DNA of 64,000 nt from Streptomyces diastaticus subsp. diastaticus (GCF_011170125.1 NZ_BLLN01000002.1:1087501-1151500), one strand, 5' to 3'. Counted from the stretch's first letter, positions 1 to 8,730 are shown. The notes: generated from the sequence alone by a model not told the origin. Program-made: numbers and translations.

Positions 1-219
1 GGTCCGGCCGGGACCCGGTCCGGAAGAGGCCGCCCTCCCGCGCGGCCGCGGACGGCCGTCTCGCCCGCATGGCGTCAACTTCGGCCCGGTCCTTCACTCC
101 GTCGGGTGGGTGGGCGGTGGGCGGACCGCTCACGGGGAACAGAAAGGGATCACCAGCTCACCTCAGGCAGCCACCCCGCCCGCGGTGGCTCCCGCACAGA
201 GACGGACGGACGAGACTTC

Positions 220-777
220 ATGGCCACCGACACCACCCCCCGCTACACCGTCCCCGGCCTCACGGTCCAGCAGGGCGGCAAGCTCATCGACCTGCTGCGC
301 CTTCGGCTCTACGCCCTCAACGACCTCCACCTGACGCTGAAGCACATCCACTGGAACGTGGTCGGACCGCACTTCATCGCGGTCCACGAGATGCTCGACC
401 CCCAGGTCGACCGGGTCCGCGAGATGGCCGACGACGTGGCCGAGCGGATCGCGGCGCTCGGCGGCGTCGCCAAGGGCACCCCCGGCGCGCTGGTCTCCGC
501 CCGCACCTGGGAGGACTACAGCATCGGCCGGGGCGACGCCATCGCCCACCTCGGTGCCCTGGACGTCGTCTACACCGGCGTCGTCGAGGACGTCCGCAAG
601 GCCGTCGCCCAGGCGGGCGAGATCGACCCGGCCACCGAGGACCTGCTCATCGAGCAGCTCCGCGACCTGGAGCAGTTCCAGTGGTTCGTCCGCGCCCACC
701 TGGAGACCTCGGGAGGCTCCCTGCGCACCGCCGGGGCGACCACCGAGAAGGCGGGCGCGGAGAGCGCCACCGACTGA
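220..777 (+). CDS. dps: Dps-family DNA-binding ferritin-like protein
   Basis: A 185-residue protein with the Dps four-helix layout. The N-terminal part carries the segment LKHIHWNVVGPHF (about residues 42-54), followed by H-E-M-L-D and a D-x-x-x-E stretch, which are the family's inter-subunit ferroxidase ligands. Dps proteins form dodecamers that oxidise and store iron and protect DNA in stress. An in-frame start 114 bases upstream is possible, but the ATG at 220 begins the usual Dps length and the region before it has no Dps character. The C-terminal tail of about 20 residues is low in complexity. The gene is followed closely by the broken tspO. The family call is firm; the paralogue type is not. 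Confidence 0.9.
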   Translation: MATDTTPRYTVPGLTVQQGGKLIDLLRLRLYALNDLHLTLKHIHWNVVGPHFIAVHEMLDPQVDRVREMADDVAERIAALGGVAKGTPGALVSARTWEDYSIGRGDAIAHLGALDVVYTGVVEDVRKAVAQAGEIDPATEDLLIEQLRDLEQFQWFVRAHLETSGGSLRTAGATTEKAGAESATD

Positions 778-829
778 CCGGGCCGGGCGCGGGCACCCGC
801 GCCGCGACACCCCGCGGACCGGAGGCCCC

Positions 830-1301
830 GTGGCACGCAGCACCCGCCCCCCGGCGCCGAACCGCGCGGCGGGCCTGCTGGTCCTCTGCTCCGCCGTGGC
901 GGCCGCCGGCGGTCTCGCCGCCGGTGACGCGGACCGGGTCCACGCCTTTCTCCACCACCCGGCCTGGCCCCCGCCCGCCTGGCTCTTCGGCCCGGTCCGG
1001 ACGGTCCTGTACGCCACGATCGCCGTCGCCGGCCGGCTCGTCGCCCGCACCACGTCGCCGCGCCATGACGGCCTGGTCCGTCCAGCCCACCCGCAACCTC
1101 GACTGGACGCCCCTCCTCTTCGGCGCCGTCCAGTACGGCGTGGCCTTCCTCGACGCCGCCCTGGTCACCCTCGCCATCGCGGCGACGGTCCTGTTCTTCC
1201 GCCGCGTCGACCGCAGGGCGGCAGCCCTGCTCCCGCCCTACCGCTGCCGGGTGGTGTTCGCGGCGGCGCTGAACTGGTCGGTCCGGGTGCGGAACGGGTG
1301 A
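830..1301 (+). pseudogene. Frameshifted TspO/MBR (tryptophan-rich sensory) protein
   Basis: TspO is a five-helix membrane protein of about 150-170 residues that binds tetrapyrroles. The first half reads in the frame of a GTG at 830: hydrophobic helix, then PPAWLFGPVRTVLYA. The second half reads in another frame from about 1064: NLDWTPLLFGAVQYG and, at the end, FAAALNWSV. The two halves together give the TspO order but need a frame change between about 1045 and 1085. Several conserved tryptophans of the family read as arginine (GPVRT for GPVWT, and YRCRV near the C-terminus), so this looks like a decayed gene and not just one sequencing error. It lies 52 bases after dps. Confidence 0.7.
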
Positions 1302-1338
1302 GGGGCGGGGAGCCGGAAGGTGCCCGGCTCCCCGCCCC
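1302..1338. terminator. Bidirectional hairpin terminator
   Basis: A 16-base GC-rich inverted repeat (ggggcggggagccgg and its complement) around a 6-base loop lies between the convergent tspO remnant and the HTH gene. There is no T-tract, as is usual in Streptomyces. Confidence 0.7.
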
Positions 1339-1361
1339 GCGTCAGGAAGGACGAGGCCGGT

Positions 1362-1814
1362 CTACTCCTCCTCCCCGGCCGCCCGCCCCGCCAGCCGCTC
1401 GTACCGCTGGCGGGCCGCCTGGGGAGTGCCGAGGCCGAGGCCGAAGGCGATCTCCTGCCAGGTCATGCCGCGGCCGCGGGCCATGCGGATGAGGCCGGTC
1501 TCCAGTTCGTCCAGGTCGGCGCGGGCGCTGGGGACGAGGGTGAGGGCGGCGGTGACGTCGGCCGGGTCGACCTCCGGCTCGTCGCCCTCGGGCAGGGCGG
1601 TGCCGCTGAGCAGGTAGGAGACGAGGCGGACGGCCTCGTGCGGGCCGATCATCGACGGGTGCACCTGGCGGCGCCGCTGCTCGTCGGTGGCGGCGTGCCG
1701 GTCGGCGATGCGGAAGAGCGAGGCGTGCACCCGGCCGGCGCGCGCCTGCTCGGCGTCGGGGGCGGCGAAGGGCGCGTCGGGGGCGGACTGCTGAGGGTCC
1801 GGGGTGTTCGGCAT
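1362..1814 (-). CDS. Small protein with C-terminal helix-turn-helix
   Basis: A 150-residue soluble protein. The last 40 residues (RGRGMTWQEIAFGLGLGTPQAARQRYERL) look like a sigma-region-4 or MarR-like helix-turn-helix, with a turn between WQEIA and TPQAARQRY. The first 100 residues are Ala-rich and match no family I recognise. The ATG at 1814 has GGAG five bases upstream. The 60 bases upstream carry three TTGA-type half-sites and an exact TTGACA -35 box, which would suit autoregulation. No partner gene is evident; the neighbours are convergent or unrelated. DNA binding is inferred from the motif only. Confidence 0.75.
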   Translation of the reverse strand: MPNTPDPQQSAPDAPFAAPDAEQARAGRVHASLFRIADRHAATDEQRRRQVHPSMIGPHEAVRLVSYLLSGTALPEGDEPEVDPADVTAALTLVPSARADLDELETGLIRMARGRGMTWQEIAFGLGLGTPQAARQRYERLAGRAAGEEE

Positions 1815-1840
1815 GGCTCCAGCGTGGGTGGCGCACGGAT

Positions 1841-1875
1841 TGTTGTCAACGACATGCTTTCAACGTCGCGTTCAA
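1841..1875 (-). promoter_or_regulatory. Promoter with three spaced TTGA half-sites
   Basis: On the minus strand TTGAACG, TTGAAAG and TTGACAA recur 12 and 14 bases apart. The last is a consensus -35 (TTGACA), with CACGCT 17 bases on as a weak -10 and the start codon of the HTH gene 12 bases later. It could be an operator-promoter for that gene. Confidence 0.4.
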
Positions 1876-1893
1876 TTCACTCGGGCGGCCCTG

Positions 1894-2958
1894 TCACCAG
1901 CGCATACGGACGTCCTCCGCCCACCCCAGTACCCCGCGGACGGCGACACGGTCGCCGGTGTCGTCGTGGACGGTGCCGTTCCAGTGACCGAAGCACTGGT
2001 CGGTGTGGTTCGACAGGAGACCCGCGTCCGTCCGGGTCACCCGGTCGTGGATCGGGGTGAAGGTGAGGTCGACCTGCTCCGATCCGGGGGAGCGGACCCG
2101 CCAGGGCGCCAGCGGTTCCGCCAGGTCGTAGGACCACGTCAGCTCTTCCCCGATTTTGGAGAGGCGGCCGTCCACGCAGAGGGCGTTCTCGGTGGCCCCG
2201 GTCCCGGCGGTCCACCGCCCGCCGAACTGGAGCCCCAGCGTCCGTCCGTCGGTGCGCCCCGACCCCGCGCCCCAGTTCCAGTGCGCCCGCCTCGGCCAGC
2301 GCCCGCGCCCGTGGTCCAGCACCGCCCAGGAGTCGCCCGGCGCGAAGGGCAGCACCCGGCTGCCGACACGGACCCGGCCGTGGGCCGGCAGAGCCGTCTG
2401 CTTCGAGGTGTACTGGAAGCGGTCCGCGCCCCACGGCACCACCACCGACAGGGTCTCGTGCCCCTCGGGCAGGGCGGCGTACACGTCGACCTCCACCTGT
2501 TCCCCGCTGCCCGGCGCCAGGCAGCGGGCGGTCAGCCGGGTGCCCGCGCCCTCGCGCCGGATGCCGACGCGGACCTGGTCGCGCACCGGCCGGGCCGGGC
2601 CGACCGTGACGTCATGGCCGCCGAAGGGGCCGGGGACGCCCGCGACACCCTCGGGCAGCGGGGTGCGCGGGCCGCCGGGGCGCAGCGAGGTCCGCTCGAT
2701 CTCCCGTCCGCCGGGCCCCAGTTCGAGGACGTACACGGCGTCCAGCCGCAGGAAGTCCAGATCGCTGACGGTCAGCGCCACCAGGTGGGTGGGCGTGGTG
2801 ACACACCAGTACTCCCAGCGTTTGGTGCGGCCCCACCCGCGCAGGTTGGCCCGGTGCAGCGGCCGCCGGGACCAGCCGACCGCCTCGGGCGCCAAGGTGC
2901 CGTCGGGGCGGCACAGGTCGACAGGTCCGTGGGTGAGTTCACGTTCGTGGGTGGTCAT
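1894..2958 (-). CDS. DUF2804 family protein
   Basis: A 354-residue protein recognised as DUF2804 by its layout: an N-terminal GWGRTKRWEYWCV segment, a middle lipocalin-like part, and the C-terminal patterns HWNWGAGSG, LGLQFGGRWTAGTGATENALCVDG and a final HWNGT...GVLGWAEDVRMRW. The family has been suggested to bind or modify lipids, but no activity is established. The start is the ATG at 2958; further upstream codons in frame are proline- and arginine-rich and have no family character. It is divergent from the lipid-modification operon that starts at 3308, about 350 bases away, which may reflect shared function but is not proof. Confidence 0.85.
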   Translation of the reverse strand: MTTHERELTHGPVDLCRPDGTLAPEAVGWSRRPLHRANLRGWGRTKRWEYWCVTTPTHLVALTVSDLDFLRLDAVYVLELGPGGREIERTSLRPGGPRTPLPEGVAGVPGPFGGHDVTVGPARPVRDQVRVGIRREGAGTRLTARCLAPGSGEQVEVDVYAALPEGHETLSVVVPWGADRFQYTSKQTALPAHGRVRVGSRVLPFAPGDSWAVLDHGRGRWPRRAHWNWGAGSGRTDGRTLGLQFGGRWTAGTGATENALCVDGRLSKIGEELTWSYDLAEPLAPWRVRSPGSEQVDLTFTPIHDRVTRTDAGLLSNHTDQCFGHWNGTVHDDTGDRVAVRGVLGWAEDVRMRW

Positions 2959-3307
2959 GGGCGGCAGGGTACGGGGCACGTCCGGTCCGCGGGCCTGACC
3001 GGTGCCGCTGAGCAGGGGAGCTGCCGCCTGACCGGGGGCGGACGGACCGACGGGCGGGACCGGGTGACCGGGCGTCGCGGTCCCCTCCGCCGGTGACGGG
3101 GAGCGAGTCCCGGTCACGGCACGGGAGTTCTCGCCGGACGGGCCGGGGCGTGGCGGCCGGGGCGTGGCCGCCCGGCCCGGGCGGCCGACGTCCCGAAAAA
3201 AGTGCCCACGCCTCCAATCCGCTCCGCCCTCCAGCTCCGAAGAGAGGGATGAGGGGTGCCGGCCGGGCCCCCGTTCGTCGGTGTTCGCGGGTGAGGGGGA
3301 GTGCGGC

Positions 3308-4609
3308 ATGGGGCGGGAGCGGCGGCGGGTGGCGGTGGTGGGGGCCGGAGTCGCCGGGCTGACGGCGGCGTACGTGCTGCGGGAGACGGAGGACGTCACC
3401 GTGTACGAGGCCGACGAGCGGCTCGGGGGACACGCGCACACCCATGAGCTGACCGGGGCGGACGGGGTGGTGCGGTCGGTCGACTCCGGGTTCATCGTGC
3501 ACAACGAGCGGACCTACCCGTACCTGCTGCGGCTCTTCGGCGAACTGGGTGTCGAGACCCAGGAGTCGGAGATGAGCATGTCGGTACGGTGCGAGGGCTG
3601 CGGTCTGGAGTACGCGGGGGCGCTCGGGCCGCGCGGGCTGTTCGCCCAGCCGAAGAACGTGGCCGACCTGCGGTTCGTGCGGATGCTGACCGCCGTGACG
3701 GCCTTCCACCGCAGGGCGCGGGCGCTGCTCGCCGACGGCGGCCGGGGCGGGCCGACCCTCGGGGAGTTCCTGGACCGGCACGCGTTCTCGCCGTACTTCG
3801 TGCAGCACTTCGCGATCCCGCTGGTCTCGGCGGTCTGGTCGTGCGCGCCGGGGACGGCGCTGGAGTACCCCGCCCGTCACCTGTTCCGGTTCCTGGAGCA
3901 CCACGGGATGCTCTCGGTCAGCGGGTCGCCGGTCTGGCGGACGGTGACGGGCGGTTCGCGGGCCTACGTGGACCTGCTCGCCAAGCAGCTCCCGGACGTG
4001 CGGACCTCCGCCCCGGTCCGCCGCGTGGTGCGGACGGCCTCCGCCGCCCACGTCACCGTCGGGACCGGCGGCGGGGGCACCTCGACCGAGGCGTACGACG
4101 CGGTGGTGATCGCCGTCCACCCCGGACAGGCGCTGGCGATGCTGGCCGACGCGGACGCACGCGAGCGGCGGGTGCTGGGCGCCTTCCCGTACTCCGCCAA
4201 CCCGGCCGTGCTGCACACCGACACCTCGCTCCTGCCGAAGGCGCCCGGTGCCCGCGCCTCCTGGAACTACCTGCTGCCCGAGTGCGGCCGGGCCGTGCCG
4301 CGCGGCGCGGGCGAGGGCGGCCACGTCCGGGTCAGCTACGACATGAACCGCCTCCAGCGCCTCGACGCGCCCGAGCAGTACCTGGTGACCCTCGGCGACG
4401 ACGGGCGCGTCGACCCGGCCTCGGTGGTCGCCCGGATGGCGTACGAACACCCCGTCTACACGCCGGAGTCGGTCGCCGCGCAGCGGGAACTGCCCACGCT
4501 CGGCGGGGAGCGGACCGTGTACGCGGGCGCCTATCACGGCTGGGGCTTCCACGAGGACGGCTGCCGCTCCGGGGTGCGGGCGGCCGAACGGCTCGGGGTG
4601 ACCTGGTGA
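3308..4609 (+). CDS. FAD-dependent amine-oxidase-like oxidoreductase (lipid-modification operon)
   Basis: A 433-residue flavoprotein. The N-terminus is a Rossmann dinucleotide motif (VAVVGAGVAGLTAAYVLRE, residues 8-26) followed by the acidic end of beta-2 (VYEADERLGGHAHT). The C-terminus has the second FAD contact, VYAGAYHGWGFHEDG. This subtype is the one found beside DUF1365 and cyclopropane-fatty-acid synthase genes in many bacteria, where it is thought to oxidise membrane acyl chains; the actual substrate here is unknown. Start is the ATG at 3308. The GTG of the next gene overlaps this stop by four bases (GTGA), so the pair is translationally coupled. Confidence 0.9.
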   Translation: MGRERRRVAVVGAGVAGLTAAYVLRETEDVTVYEADERLGGHAHTHELTGADGVVRSVDSGFIVHNERTYPYLLRLFGELGVETQESEMSMSVRCEGCGLEYAGALGPRGLFAQPKNVADLRFVRMLTAVTAFHRRARALLADGGRGGPTLGEFLDRHAFSPYFVQHFAIPLVSAVWSCAPGTALEYPARHLFRFLEHHGMLSVSGSPVWRTVTGGSRAYVDLLAKQLPDVRTSAPVRRVVRTASAAHVTVGTGGGGTSTEAYDAVVIAVHPGQALAMLADADARERRVLGAFPYSANPAVLHTDTSLLPKAPGARASWNYLLPECGRAVPRGAGEGGHVRVSYDMNRLQRLDAPEQYLVTLGDDGRVDPASVVARMAYEHPVYTPESVAAQRELPTLGGERTVYAGAYHGWGFHEDGCRSGVRAAERLGVTW

Positions 4610-5388
4610 CTTCGGCACCGGACGCGCCCGGAGCCGGCGCCGCCCCGGCCCTGTACCACTGCGAGATCCGCCACCTGCGCACCGGGCCGCGCCGGTACGC
4701 CTTCGGCCGGCGCACCTACCTGTGGCTGGTCGACCTCGACCACATACCCCGGCTGCCGCGCGGCCTGCGCCCGCTGGCCCGCTTCGACGCCCGCGACCAC
4801 TTCGCGGGCGCCGCCGCGCCCGGCCGCGCCCCCGGCCCCGCCATCCGCGCCGCCCTCGACCGCTACCTCGCCGCCCAGGGCGTCGGCCTGGACGGCGGCC
4901 GGGTCCTGATGCTGGCCCACGCCCGCGTCCTCGGGCACGTCTTCAACCCGCTGACGCTGTACTGGTGCCACGGCCCCGCCGGGGAACTCCGGTGCGTCGT
5001 CGCCGAGGTCCACAACACCTACCGCGAGCGCCACTGCTACCTGCTGCGCCCCGACCCGGCCCACGGCCGCGCGGAGACGCCCAAGGAGTTCCACGTCTCG
5101 CCCTTCTTCACCGTGGCGGGCACCTACCGGATGCGGCTCCCCGCACCCGGCGAGAGCCTCGACCTCGCCGTCCACCTGGACCGGGACGGCGTACGCCGGT
5201 TCACCGCCACCGTGCGCGGCACGCGCGGCCCGGCCACCACCGGCGCCCTGCTGCGGGCCGCCGCCCGGCACCCCTTCTCCACACTCGCCGTCTCCCTCGG
5301 CATCCGCCGCCACGGCATCCGGCTGTGGGCACGTGGCCTGCCCGTCGTCCCCCGTCCCCGACACCGCGCCCAGGAGGGCCTGGAATGA
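4606..5388 (+). CDS. DUF1365 domain protein
   Basis: A 260-residue protein with the DUF1365 signature blocks: LYHCEIRHLRTGPRRYAFGRRTYLWLVDLD at the N-terminus, the central RVLGHVFNPLTLYWCH, then VVAEVHNTYRERHCYLL and KEFHVSPFF. The family has no proven reaction but nearly always sits with an FAD amine oxidase and a CFA synthase. Start is a GTG overlapping the previous stop, and its own TGA overlaps the next ATG (ATGA). Membrane-lipid acyl-chain modification is inferred from the operon. Confidence 0.9.
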   Translation: MTSAPDAPGAGAAPALYHCEIRHLRTGPRRYAFGRRTYLWLVDLDHIPRLPRGLRPLARFDARDHFAGAAAPGRAPGPAIRAALDRYLAAQGVGLDGGRVLMLAHARVLGHVFNPLTLYWCHGPAGELRCVVAEVHNTYRERHCYLLRPDPAHGRAETPKEFHVSPFFTVAGTYRMRLPAPGESLDLAVHLDRDGVRRFTATVRGTRGPATTGALLRAAARHPFSTLAVSLGIRRHGIRLWARGLPVVPRPRHRAQEGLE

Positions 5389-6746
5389 ACGTGTCCGTCC
5401 CGACGCCCGGCGCCCCCGAGGCGCCCGCCCCGCACCACCCGGCCGCGCCGGACACCCCGTCCGGCCACGGCCGGCCGGACGCCGCCCGGTGGCCCGGCGT
5501 CGCCACCGTGCCCCGCTGCTCCCCGCCCCGCTCCCTGATCGGCCGGGCGCTGCTGACCCGTGCCCTGGACCGGCTGCCGCTGCACGTGCGGTGGGGCGAC
5601 GGAACCGGCGCGCCGGGCACGCGGCGACTCGGCACGGGCGGACCGAACCTGCGGGTGCGCGACACCGACGCCTTCGTGCGCCGGGTCGCCGTCGGCGGCC
5701 TGATCGGCTTCGGCGAGTCGTACATGGCCCGGGAGTGGGAGGCCGACGACCTGCCCGCCGTCCTCGGGGTGCTGGCACGGCACGTCACCGAGCTGGTGCC
5801 CGCGCCGCTGCACCGGGTGCGGCGCCTGTGGGACCTCCGGCGCCCGGCGTCCGAGCGCAACACCGTCGAGGCCGCGCGGGACAACGTCCAGCGCCACTAC
5901 GACCTCTCCAACGACCTCTTCGCCCTCTTCCTGGACGAGACGCTGACCTACTCCGGCGCCGTCTTCCGCTCCCTGCCCGCCGCCTTCGACGCGCTGCCCG
6001 CCGCCCAGCACCGCAAGATCGACCGGCTGCTCGACCTCGCCCGGGTCGGCTCCGGCACCCGCCTGCTGGAGATCGGCACCGGCTGGGGCGAACTGGCCCT
6101 GCGCGCCGCGGCCCGGGGCGCCCGCGTCACCACCGTCACCCTCTCCGCCGAGCAGCGCGACCTGGCCCTGACCCGCGTCGCCCACGCCGGGTACGCCGAC
6201 CGCGTCGACGTGCGGCTCAGCGACTACCGGGACGTGAGGGGCGACTACGACGCGATCGTCAGCGTCGAGATGATCGAGGCGGTCGGCGCCGAGTTCTGGC
6301 CGGAGTTCTTCGGCGTCCTGGACCGGCGTCTGGCCCCGGGCGGCCGGATCGCGCTCCAGGCCATCACCATGCCGCACGAGCGGATGCTCGCCACCCGCTC
6401 CGCCTACACCTGGATCCAGAAGTACATCTTCCCCGGCGGCATGATCCCCTCCCTGCGCGCCGTCGACGACCTGACGCGCACCCGCACCACCCTGCGCGTG
6501 ACCCGCGACGACCCCTACGGCCCGCACTACGCCGAGACGCTGCGGCTGTGGCGGGCGCGGTTCGCCGATCGGGCGGCCGAGGTGGACGCGCTCGGCTTCG
6601 ACCCGGTCTTCCGCCGCATGTGGGACTTCTACCTCGCCTACTCCGAGGCCGGCTTCGCCACCGGCTACCTGAACGTCCGGCAGATCCTGCTGGAGCGCGC
6701 GGCGCCCGGTGTGCCCGCGCCCCGTACCGAGGGGAGCCCCGCGTGA
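5385..6746 (+). CDS. cfa: Cyclopropane-fatty-acyl-phospholipid synthase family methyltransferase
   Basis: A 453-residue SAM-dependent methyltransferase of the CFA/mycolic-acid-synthase family. After a Pro-rich N-terminal 40 residues come the N-terminal lipid-binding domain (GLIGFGESYMAREWEADDL), the RHYDLSNDLFALFLDETLTYSGAVF block, the SAM-binding loop LLEIGTGWGELAL (about residue 225), and the CFA-specific VSVEMIEAVGAEFWPEFF. The C-terminal WDFYLAYSEAGF is also typical. It transfers a methylene or methyl group to a phospholipid acyl double bond. All SAM-binding and active-site blocks are present, so it should be active. Start is the ATG coupled to the DUF1365 stop. The exact product (cyclopropane, methyl branch or furan precursor) cannot be told. 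Confidence 0.92.
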   Translation: MNVSVPTPGAPEAPAPHHPAAPDTPSGHGRPDAARWPGVATVPRCSPPRSLIGRALLTRALDRLPLHVRWGDGTGAPGTRRLGTGGPNLRVRDTDAFVRRVAVGGLIGFGESYMAREWEADDLPAVLGVLARHVTELVPAPLHRVRRLWDLRRPASERNTVEAARDNVQRHYDLSNDLFALFLDETLTYSGAVFRSLPAAFDALPAAQHRKIDRLLDLARVGSGTRLLEIGTGWGELALRAAARGARVTTVTLSAEQRDLALTRVAHAGYADRVDVRLSDYRDVRGDYDAIVSVEMIEAVGAEFWPEFFGVLDRRLAPGGRIALQAITMPHERMLATRSAYTWIQKYIFPGGMIPSLRAVDDLTRTRTTLRVTRDDPYGPHYAETLRLWRARFADRAAEVDALGFDPVFRRMWDFYLAYSEAGFATGYLNVRQILLERAAPGVPAPRTEGSPA

Positions 6747-7453
6747 AGGGCGCCGCCCAGCGCATGACCGCGTCGCTGGAGGAGATCACCGGCGGGCCCC
6801 TGCCGTTCCGCCTCCGTCCCTGGGACGGCAGCGAGTCCGGCCCAGCCGACCCCTCCGGCACGCTGCCCGTGGTCGTCGTGCGGCACCGCCGCGCCCTGCG
6901 CCGCCTGCTCTGGTCGCCCGGCGAACTGGGCCTGGCCCAGGCGTACGACGCGGTGACCGCCATCGAGACGGGCGAGCACGTCGGCGACGCCGCGTACCCG
7001 GCGTTCACCCGCCTGATCCACGACCGGCTACGGCCCGGCGGCCGCGCCCTCGTCCAGCAGATGTCGCGGGGCGCCCACGCCCCCGGCGGCGGCGCCTTCA
7101 TCGAGACCCACATCGCCCCCGACATGCACATGCGGCCGCTCGGAGAGACGGTCGGACTGCTGGAGGGCGCGGGTCCGGAGGTGCGGCACACCGAGTCGTT
7201 GCGCGAGCACTACGTCCGCACCGTCGCCGCCTGGGCCGAGACGCTGGAGGCGCGCTGGGACGAGGCGGTCGCCCTGGTCGGTGAGGTCACCGCCCGCGTC
7301 TGGCGGCTCTGCCTCGCCGGTGGCGGCCTCGCCTTCGACCAGCGCCGGATGGGCGTCGACCAGGTCCTCGCGGTACGGCCCGGCCGCGACGGGGCCGGCG
7401 GGCCGCCCGTGACCCCGGCCGGCTGGTACGGCTCCGGGGAGGCGGCCCGATGA
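6743..7453 (+). pseudogene. Internally deleted second CFA-synthase-type methyltransferase (frame intact)
   Basis: An open frame of 236 codons starting with a GTG that overlaps the stop of cfa. The N-terminus resembles the start of the CFA-type family (up to WSPGELGLAQAYDA). The sequence then jumps straight to the segment that follows the SAM-binding half: AIETGEHVGDAAYPAF, LRPGGRALVQQMSRG, GGGAFIETHIAPDMHMRPLGETVGLLE, ending with RMGVDQVLAVRP. The block holding the acceptor helix, the E/D-x-G-x-G-x-G SAM loop and motif II is missing, roughly 180-200 residues by comparison with the neighbour. The frame is kept, so a protein may be made, but it should not bind SAM. It could be a non-catalytic subunit or a recent in-frame deletion. 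Confidence 0.7.
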
Positions 7454-8253
7454 CCGACTGGGGCGGACTCGCGGCGGGGCTCGCGGTCGCGGCGGGGGCG
7501 GCGCTCGCCGTCATGCTGGTCACCTTCGCGCTCGCCCTGCGCGAGGGCGTGCACCGGATCGTCGACGTGGCCTGGGGCGCGGCCTTCGCCGCCGTCGCCC
7601 TCGCCTCGTACGGCTTCTCCCGCACGCGACCCGAGCCCGGCGACGGCTCCCTCGCCCTGCTCGCCACCGTGCTGACCTGCCTCTGGGGCCTGCGCCTCGC
7701 CGTCCACATCGGGCGGCGCGGGCGCGGCCAGGGTGAGGACCCGCGCTACGCCAAGATGCTCGCCAAGGTCCCCGGCAGCCCCGCCGCCTACGCCTTCCGC
7801 AAGGTGTACCTGCTCCAGGGCGCCCTGGTCTGGCTGGTCTCGCTGCCCGTCCAGGCCGCGATGTACGTCCGGGAGCCGGTCGGCGCGCTCGCCGCCTGCG
7901 GGGTGGTGCTGTGGGCGGCCGGCCTCGCCTTCGAGGCGGTGGGGGACCGGCAGCTCGCCCGGTTCAAGGCCGACCCGGCCCACCGGGGGCGCGTCATGGA
8001 CCGGGGCCTGTGGGGCTGGACCCGCCACCCCAACTACTTCGGGGACTTCCTGGTCTGGTGGGGCCTGTTCCTGCTGGTCTGCGCCGATCCGGCGGTGGCC
8101 GGGGCCACCGTCGTGGCCCCGCTCACCATGTCCTGGCTGCTCGTCCTCGGCAGCGGGAAGGCCCTGCTGGAGCGGCACATGGCCGAACGCCCCGGGTACG
8201 CCGCCTACCGCGGACGGACCAGCGGGTTCTTCCCGCTCCCGCCCCGGCGGTAG
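7450..8253 (+). CDS. DUF1295 membrane protein (steroid-reductase/isoprenylcysteine-methyltransferase-like)
   Basis: A 267-residue integral membrane protein with about six hydrophobic helices. The C-terminal part holds the family signature DRGLWGWTRHPNYFGDFLVWWGLFL and LLERHMAERPGYAAYRGRTSGFFPL. DUF1295 proteins are related to 5-alpha steroid reductases and ICMT-like enzymes that bind NADPH or SAM near the membrane. It ends the operon of FAD oxidase, DUF1365, CFA synthase and deleted paralogue, and its ATG overlaps the previous stop (ATGA). Reduction or methylation of a membrane acyl intermediate is a reasonable inference; no reaction is proven for the family in this context. Confidence 0.88.
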   Translation: MTDWGGLAAGLAVAAGAALAVMLVTFALALREGVHRIVDVAWGAAFAAVALASYGFSRTRPEPGDGSLALLATVLTCLWGLRLAVHIGRRGRGQGEDPRYAKMLAKVPGSPAAYAFRKVYLLQGALVWLVSLPVQAAMYVREPVGALAACGVVLWAAGLAFEAVGDRQLARFKADPAHRGRVMDRGLWGWTRHPNYFGDFLVWWGLFLLVCADPAVAGATVVAPLTMSWLLVLGSGKALLERHMAERPGYAAYRGRTSGFFPLPPRR

Positions 8254-8260
8254 CGACGCC

Positions 8261-8629
8261 TCACCTGGCGCGGCGCGCGCACAGCCCGAGCACCGAGAGC
8301 GCGGCCCAGCCGACCGACACGGCCAGCACCTTCGGCCGGACCGCACGGTCCAGGGTCGGGCCGAGCAGCAGGGCGTCTCCGAGGTCGGCGGCGATGCGGA
8401 CGGCGGTGGCGGTGCGCAGGGCGGGGCCCTCCGGGGCCGTGGCCATGGCGAGGCCGACGGCGAGGTCGCGCCAGGCCAGGGGGCGGAGGCAGGTCTCCGT
8501 GTCCCTGGGGACCGCGCCGTCCCGGGTCGTCAGGCCCGACGGGCGGGCCAGGAGGGCGGGGCGGGCCGTCACCAGGGCGCCGTAGACGGCGGTGGTGGTG
8601 CCTACGGCGCGGAGCAAGGGGGTGTGCAC
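8261..8629 (-). CDS. Small predicted membrane protein
   Basis: A 122-residue hydrophobic protein with about four predicted helices (LLRAVGTTTAVYGALVTARP, WRDLAVGLAMATAP, TAVRIAADLGDALLLG, VLAVSVGWAALSVLGLC). It has no catalytic motif and no family I can name. It lies only seven bases from the convergent DUF1295 stop. It may be the last gene of a minus-strand group with the cyclase remnant and universal stress protein, although 150 bases separate them. Confidence 0.6.
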   Translation of the reverse strand: MHTPLLRAVGTTTAVYGALVTARPALLARPSGLTTRDGAVPRDTETCLRPLAWRDLAVGLAMATAPEGPALRTATAVRIAADLGDALLLGPTLDRAVRPKVLAVSVGWAALSVLGLCARRAR

Positions 8630-8730
8630 GGTGGCCTCCCGGTCGGGGTTGGGGGTACTCGTGGTTCGCCCCCGGAGGGCGTTGCGGATGCGCCGGTGCC
8701 CCGGCCGGGCTCAGAGGCGGCCGCGAGCGC

